DNA of 64,000 bases from Setophaga petechia (Eukaryota > Chordata > Aves > Passeriformes > Parulidae): the NCBI GenBank assembly GCA_024362935.1, contig JANCRA010000040.1, forward strand, positions 992,001 through 1,056,000. The letters are read 5' to 3'. Below, piece after piece: positions 59,323 through 64,000 of the stretch. The number at the start of each line of letters is the position of its first letter. Within the stretch, counting starts at the first letter, position 1. Under the pieces are notes generated by a model. That model was not told where the DNA came from and searched no databases. It saw only the letters and a program-made list of their open reading frames with translations. A program made the translations under genes and the position numbers.

Positions 59323-59689
59323 CTTTGTACAATGAACAGTAAAAGCTGTACAAAGCTATCGTGGGTAAGATCAATCCTTCCCTTATGCTGCATGGTATCC
59401 TGATCCTCATGGCTTTCTACTGTCTGGCTGCACAACCTTTCACAATTTTTATAAAATCAAATTGCTTTCATTTAGTTCTGTCTCTTGCATTAACTAATAT
59501 AACATACTTCTGATGGTGCACATTTCCATTGACCTCAGAGTGCTCCAAAGAGAAATCTCAGAACTATTTATTGTAACTGTTAATAAAATTAAAGGACCTT
59601 AGTCAAAGTCAGACATCACTTTAAAATACAAAACAACATATATGTTTATTTGTCTAAAAACAGAGACAGACAAAAAGTGTTTCTGGGTT

Positions 59690-59790
59690 TGTAACACAGA
59701 CAGAAAACTGAGTCACAGACACAACCTATTGTTTCTCTCAAATCTCAAAAGATACATGTAGTAAAACAGGGAATCAAACTGCAATTTGAC
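59690..59790 (-). mobile_element. Possible MIR-type SINE relic
   Basis: AAACTGAGTCACAGAC and, about 60 bases on, GGGAATCAAACTG resemble the ends of an inverted MIR ('AAACTGAGGCACAGAG', 'GGGATTCGAACC'), but the middle does not align by eye. Confidence 0.25.
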
Positions 59791-59849
59791 TGCTGAACTT
59801 GCAAAAATATATATTTTCTTATCTTCTGATCTCCAGTGACTCTGTATTT

Positions 59850-59962
59850 AATTTTTTAAAATGGGAAATCAAACTCAGGGAGGTTAAGGTAAAGGTCAAG
59901 AGCTACCTAGAAACTTGCTGGCAGAACTGAGACAAATGGAAACTTCTGGCTCCACACAGCAC
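59850..59962 (-). mobile_element. MIR-type SINE relic
   Basis: TCAGGGAGGTTAAGGTAAAG, GTCAAGAGCTACCTAGAAAC, TTGCTGGCAGAACTGAGACA, AACTTCTGGCTCC follows the reverse complement of the MIR core ('GAGAGGTTAAGTGACTTGCC', 'AAGGTCACACAGCTAG', 'AAGTGGCAGAGCTGGGA'). Order and spacing fit along about 100 bases. Confidence 0.55.
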
Positions 59963-60000
59963 TTCCTTCCTCTCTCAGATCTGTTTCAATGAAATAAAGT

Positions 60001-60016
60001 AAAAAAAAAAAAAAAA
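60001..60016. repeat. A16 homopolymer
   Basis: Sixteen A after GAAATAAAGT. It may mark an old retroposed tail but no body is recognised upstream. Confidence 0.85.
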
Positions 60017-60337
60017 GCCACAAAACCTGCTCCCAATTTTCTGTGAGCAGGATTTGATCTGTTAGATCCAGCCATCTAATGCACTATTACCCTGATGGAG
60101 GGTAAGCGTTCCAGCATCACCTCCTGTGATTTGCCTTCAGCTCACTGATGACACAGCAACCCTCCCTGACTGTCAGGTCTGCTCCCCAAAGGAGTCTGTG
60201 GATTTCATGCACTCCTCTTTGAGACAGCGCTGAGCACTGCTGGGCTTGAATGAGACTGGGCTATGGCTGAGATGAGCAAAGTAGAGCAGAGAGAAAAGCA
60301 AACTTTATTTAAGTTAAACAGTCAGAGCTGACCCAGT

Positions 60338-60517
60338 CCTTCATAAATAGCCTGTCCAAAAAAGTGGTCACAGCACAAAGCCAGACAGAGCTCGAGAGGG
60401 GTTTGGACAATGCTCTCAGACACATGGTGTGATTCTTGGGGCTGTCCTATGCACAGTCAGGAGCTGGACTCAATCTATGTGGGTCCCTTTCAACTCAGGA
60501 TATTCTATGGTTCTGTC
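60338..60517 (+). mobile_element. CR1 LINE 3' fragment
   Basis: In order: CTTCATAAATAGCCTGTCC, GTGGTCACAGCACAAAGCC, GGTTTGGACAATGCTCTCAG, CACATGGTGTGATTCTTGGG, AGGAGCTGGACTCAATC, GTGGGTCCCTTTCAACTCAG, GATATTCTATGGTTCTGTC. This is the complete last 180 bases of a bird CR1 subfamily including the ATTCTATG-type end. It is 5'-truncated. Confidence 0.95.
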
Positions 60518-62494
60518 ATTACTGTATCCTTTAAAAGGAAAAATTCGGACACACCAGGTTGAAAGTTTCCCTGCTACATGGGATGATCTCACTCTGTGAG
60601 TTTAAGTCAAACCTCTGACATTCAGCTGCTAGAAATGCTAATGACTTTGTGCTGCAAGACATAATCCGGCATAATACAAGGCAATACTTCAATATGCACT
60701 GTCAAAATGGATCTTTTGATGTGTGATCCCATTGCAGCCTCTAAAAGAGATGGAGATATCTGGCAAAACCCTGATCCAGTTTTTCTCGCATTAACAGATC
60801 TTTCTGGTTGAATGGCACCATAAGCTAGTGATAAGCTTTGTGCTGTACCTATCCCCTTAATTATTCCTGCAAACCCTCTGTTGCTGACCCTCTTGCAATG
60901 CCCTTGAATAAGATTTGTGTAGGAATGTTACTTCTTAAGGAAACGTGAAGAATGGCCTTGAAGCAAATTTCTGGTGTCGTCACCATCAAGCTGTCTTGTG
61001 CTGCCACATCATGTTTCTAGAGAAGTCTATGAGCGCTGTCACTACTTGTTAACTTTCCCAACACTGTCCTAGTGCTATTCACTGTCAGAAAAAGTGAGGA
61101 GAGACAAAAAAGCCGCAAGAAATTTGTAGTGAAGTCTTTGGTATGACCAGGAGGCTGCCTCTCTATAGGGAATCAGATAGTCAGAGAGAAACTCACGTAC
61201 GGGATATTGGACTGTGATTCACTCATATCAGTCTTGAGGCATTTCTGAATCAGGAGATTTTCCCTCTAAGATAAAGGAGAGGCTCTGAGGAGGAGATACT
61301 ATAGTATCTTCTTCATAATGAACAAGATTCACAGTGAAGCTCATGGAATTTGCAAAAGGTGACAAATGATTTTTGTATAATTTGGATGACATTTCAAGTA
61401 ATTGTTATAATTATTTTAAACCCCAGCTTAGTGAAGTATTTAAGCACTGTTTGTAAGTCTAACCATCCAGCACTAAAGCTCTTTCTTAACCAATACTTTA
61501 CAGAAATTACAACTAAACCACTGCTCTGTAAAAAACAGTTTCACAAAAAGTAATTTCAGTATTATACTTTTCACCCTTCAAAAAAGGGGGGAAAAGATAA
61601 AAGCACTGTCAATACATACGAGCAATAGTGGTGTCTTGCTATGTAGTCACCATCAAAGTTTGAAATTCAGGCAAGTATACGGAATATTTTTGCTTTATGC
61701 TCATGCTTCATTCTTCCACTGCCATTTACTATCCAGACCTTTTACTGGTAGCAAGCCCAGGAAGGCAATTGTAGCCCATTGAATGCCTCTTCCTACGTTG
61801 GTGGCCTGTGGCTCTCAAACAGAAAGCAATTGCATGAAAACAAGCAATCTCTCACACTGAAAATCACTGGTAGTATACTAAATCAAGTTAGATTATGGAT
61901 TAAGGAGCCTGTGAATTATGACTGATTACCTTTTCAAAGTAACTCACATACCAGCCTTGGGGGACAGATTGTATTAAAACAGTTCCAATATGTAAATAGT
62001 TTGATACTTTGAAAAATAGCAGTGTTGTTAACATTTGGCCTAGTGATGGAAAAAGTGTATTAATTTGCCCAAGCAACTGTCTCTAAACCAGCTTATAAAT
62101 AGCCTTGTGCATTAATTCAAAGTGAAATGTCAATGTTTCATAATTTATGATATTATGCTGAGATTAAGCTTCAATAGCTCACTACTGGTTCAGTTAACAT
62201 CAGGTCTAAAAATTGCCTTTCTGTCTCCTGAACCTTGAATCTTTGGGAAAACCTTTCCTTTCTGCTTGGATTTATATTTATTTATACTATCTGAATTATT
62301 TATGAAAATTTCAATGCAATTTACTAAATTAAGAGAATGCAAAATATTCTGTTGTCACAGTGGTTTACTCACATCTTCTTGAATCTGATTGTCTTGGCAG
62401 GAAAATGAAGAGAAATTCCTGCTTCTCAGGATATGAGAATCTAAAAGCTGTTTCATAGTCTCTATCTATAGAGCATGCTGACATTATTAATCAG
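60518..62494. other. Unique DNA without recognised gene
   Basis: Only a 67-codon plus frame (61350-61553), unrecognised. The part 62085-62200 is TAAT/ATTA-rich and treated as a candidate conserved element in the findings. Nothing else is visible. Confidence 0.5.
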
Positions 62495-62848
62495 ACACAG
62501 AATTATGGAATCATAAAATTGTCAGAGCTGCAAGAGACCTTTAAGACCATCGAGTCCAATTGTCAAACCAGCATTACCAGTGTAACCCCTGTACCACTAA
62601 ACTACCACCCAGTGCCAGATCCAGATGCCTTTTAAACACCTTCAGGGATGGTGACTCCACCACCTCCCTGGGCACCCTTTCAGTAAAAAGTTTTTGTCTA
62701 ATATCTAATCTGAATCTCCCCTGTTTCAGCCTAAGGCCATTTCCTCTAGTCCTTTCATGATAAAGGAGACCAGCTCCCCCCTCACCAAACCCTCCTTTCA
62801 GGTAGCTGTAGAGAGTGAGCAGGCCCCCACTGAGCCCCCAGTTCTCGT
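62495..62848 (-). mobile_element. CR1 LINE fragment, frame still largely readable
   Basis: The plus strand starts with the reverse complement of the CR1 3' end (ACACAGAATTATGGAATCAT). On the minus strand the 62858-62574 frame includes RTRGNGLRLKQGRFRLDIR, LFTERV and PREVVESPSLKVFKRHLDLA, the C-terminal end of CR1 ORF2. The usual VRHWNRL segment between LFTERV and PREVV is missing without a frame break, so a small in-frame deletion has occurred. It is 5'-truncated near 62848, and not a working gene. Confidence 0.95.
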
Positions 62849-62874
62849 GACTAATCACGTCACCACCTTTCCAA

Positions 62875-63105
62875 TATCATATCATAGAATGCTTTGATTA
62901 GAAAGGATTCTTAAAGACTGTCTGGTTCCAGTGCCACTGCCATCGGCACCTTCTTCCAGAACACAGAGAGCACCTCATCCAACCTGCGCCTGAACACTTT
63001 CAGGGATATCCAAAACTTCTCTGGGCAACTGTACCAGTGCCTCACTGCCCTCAGAGCAAAGTGCTCTGAATCATCTTTCAGAATAATGTAAATTTTACTG
63101 AACCT
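62875..63105 (-). mobile_element. CR1 LINE fragment, second copy in tandem
   Basis: The sequence starts ATCATATCATAGAATGCTTTG (the CR1 3' end reversed) and continues ACTTCTCTGGGCAACTGTAC and CACTGCCCTCAGAGCAAAGT. On the minus strand FALRAVRHWYSCPEKFWISL and VFRRRLDEVL correspond to the ORF2 C-terminus. It lies about 26 bases from the copy before it, in the same orientation, and belongs to a visibly different CR1 variant. Confidence 0.93.
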
Positions 63106-64000
63106 GACAGATACACAACTATAAAATGGTGATACGGGAGACAATATGATTCCTTCTGCCCCAGTTATTCCTTAAGCATAATTTGAGAACTGCTCACCTC
63201 CTTGAGAAAAAAAAAAAGAAAAAAGATAATGAGATTGTTATAGATGAACAAAAATGTTATATACATGCAAAATGGTCTTGTTAATCAACAGAGCTCCTTC
63301 CCTGCTGGAGGAAGCTCCAGAAGAACAACAGAAATCATTACCATGCTGGTAGGATTGATTAATTAGGAAAACAGCTTCTACTAATACTCATTACCATTTA
63401 TACATTGTAAAATCCACTAAATATATGTGTAAATAACTTTCCTAAAGTGACAACTAAAGGTGCCTGAAGGGTACCACATGATGTTGTTTTCTGCTTGTGT
63501 GGGTTTTGCATTGCAAGATACATTTCTGCATTGGCTAAAAAAACCTGTAAGAGGGAGCTGGAATAGGAAGAGAACACACTGTAGGCACATTCTGAGACAT
63601 GAGACAGGTTTGACATAAGAACACACAAAAGCTGTATGCCAGGGCACATTCTAATGTGGCCAGACAGGGGACAGTGGAATATAGGAATAAATCCAGGGTG
63701 CTGCTACCAGGGAAAGTGTAGGTAAGGACTACACAGCCCCTTTAGAGCCTCAGGAAAACACAGTGAGGAGTAGGATCATTTCCTCCTCCCAGGACTAAGA
63801 TGCTCTGGTTTCGTTTGAGGAATGGGGTAGCAAAAGCAGACACACACAGCAAGCATCTGTGCTGGCCCAGATGCTATCTGTTAGTGTCTTTTGTTTCACA
63901 GTATGAATTTCTGTGTAGAGGACTTTCAAATAATGTGGTTTAAATTTAGAAACTGACCATTCAGTTATCAGTGCTGTTGAAAATTATAATGAAATGGAGC
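63106..64000. other. Unique DNA without recognised gene
   Basis: An A-rich run (63210-63227) and two overlapping minus frames (83 and 76 codons, 63398-63649), both unrecognised. Nothing else is visible. Confidence 0.5.

Noticed and set aside
1..64000. Bacterial, phage, viral or defence-system genes
   Set aside because: No operon-like gene arrangement, no long frames, no integrase, capsid, polymerase or nuclease motifs, no CRISPR-type spaced repeats, and no retroviral LTR pair or gag-pol-env frames were seen.

Overview
The window reads as bird nuclear DNA: AT-rich (roughly 60% by eye), without any long open reading frame, and carrying many CR1 LINE fragments. Several of these end in the bird-type 3' terminus (ATTCTATG or ATTCT tails), and others have the 'GGTCAGACTAGATGAT' terminus of ancient archosaur CR1. 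Old MIR-type SINE relics are also present. There is no bacterial, phage or organellar content, no tRNA or rRNA gene, and no CRISPR array. I recognise no protein-coding gene. The longest reading frames (168, 161 and 152 codons) resemble no family I know and are near what chance gives in 64 kb.

Layout. 1-5.0 kb: plain AT-rich DNA. 5.0-5.9 kb: a GC-richer block, open on both strands. 6.9-7.8 kb: the largest CR1 copy (minus), still showing the C-terminal part of its reverse-transcriptase ORF. 8.2-8.4 kb: an A-rich tract. 9.1-9.8 and 13.5 kb: candidate minus-strand exons. 10.8-11.1 kb: a CR1 tail in the arrangement expected from twin priming. 11-24 kb: unique DNA with small duplications. 24.0-24.4 kb: CR1 (minus). 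27.9 kb: ancient CR1 end. 28.6 and 30.0 kb: a CCAT microsatellite and its reverse complement. 31.9-33.5 kb: GC-richer DNA with the longest frames and two candidate minus-strand exons. 38.2 kb: an A19/T19 inverted repeat. 45.3-45.8 kb: two G-quadruplex motifs on opposite strands. 46.4 kb: ancient CR1. 50.1-50.5 kb: CR1 (plus). 54.5 kb: MIR relic. 56.4 kb: 31 perfect CTCTC units. 59.0-60.0 kb: a cluster of very old repeats. 60.3 kb: CR1 (plus). 62.5-63.1 kb: two CR1 copies one after the other (minus).

How it may work together. The least expected signal is strand asymmetry of splice-donor-like sites. CAG|GTAAG (seen as CTTACCTG on the given strand) occurs seven times on the minus strand, and I found none on the plus strand. 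Several of these sites follow a good polypyrimidine acceptor at exon-like distance. The simplest reading is that part or all of the window is spliced on the minus strand, either as a long non-coding RNA or as introns and minor exons of a large gene. This is an inference from hand reading; RNA-seq alignments would settle it.
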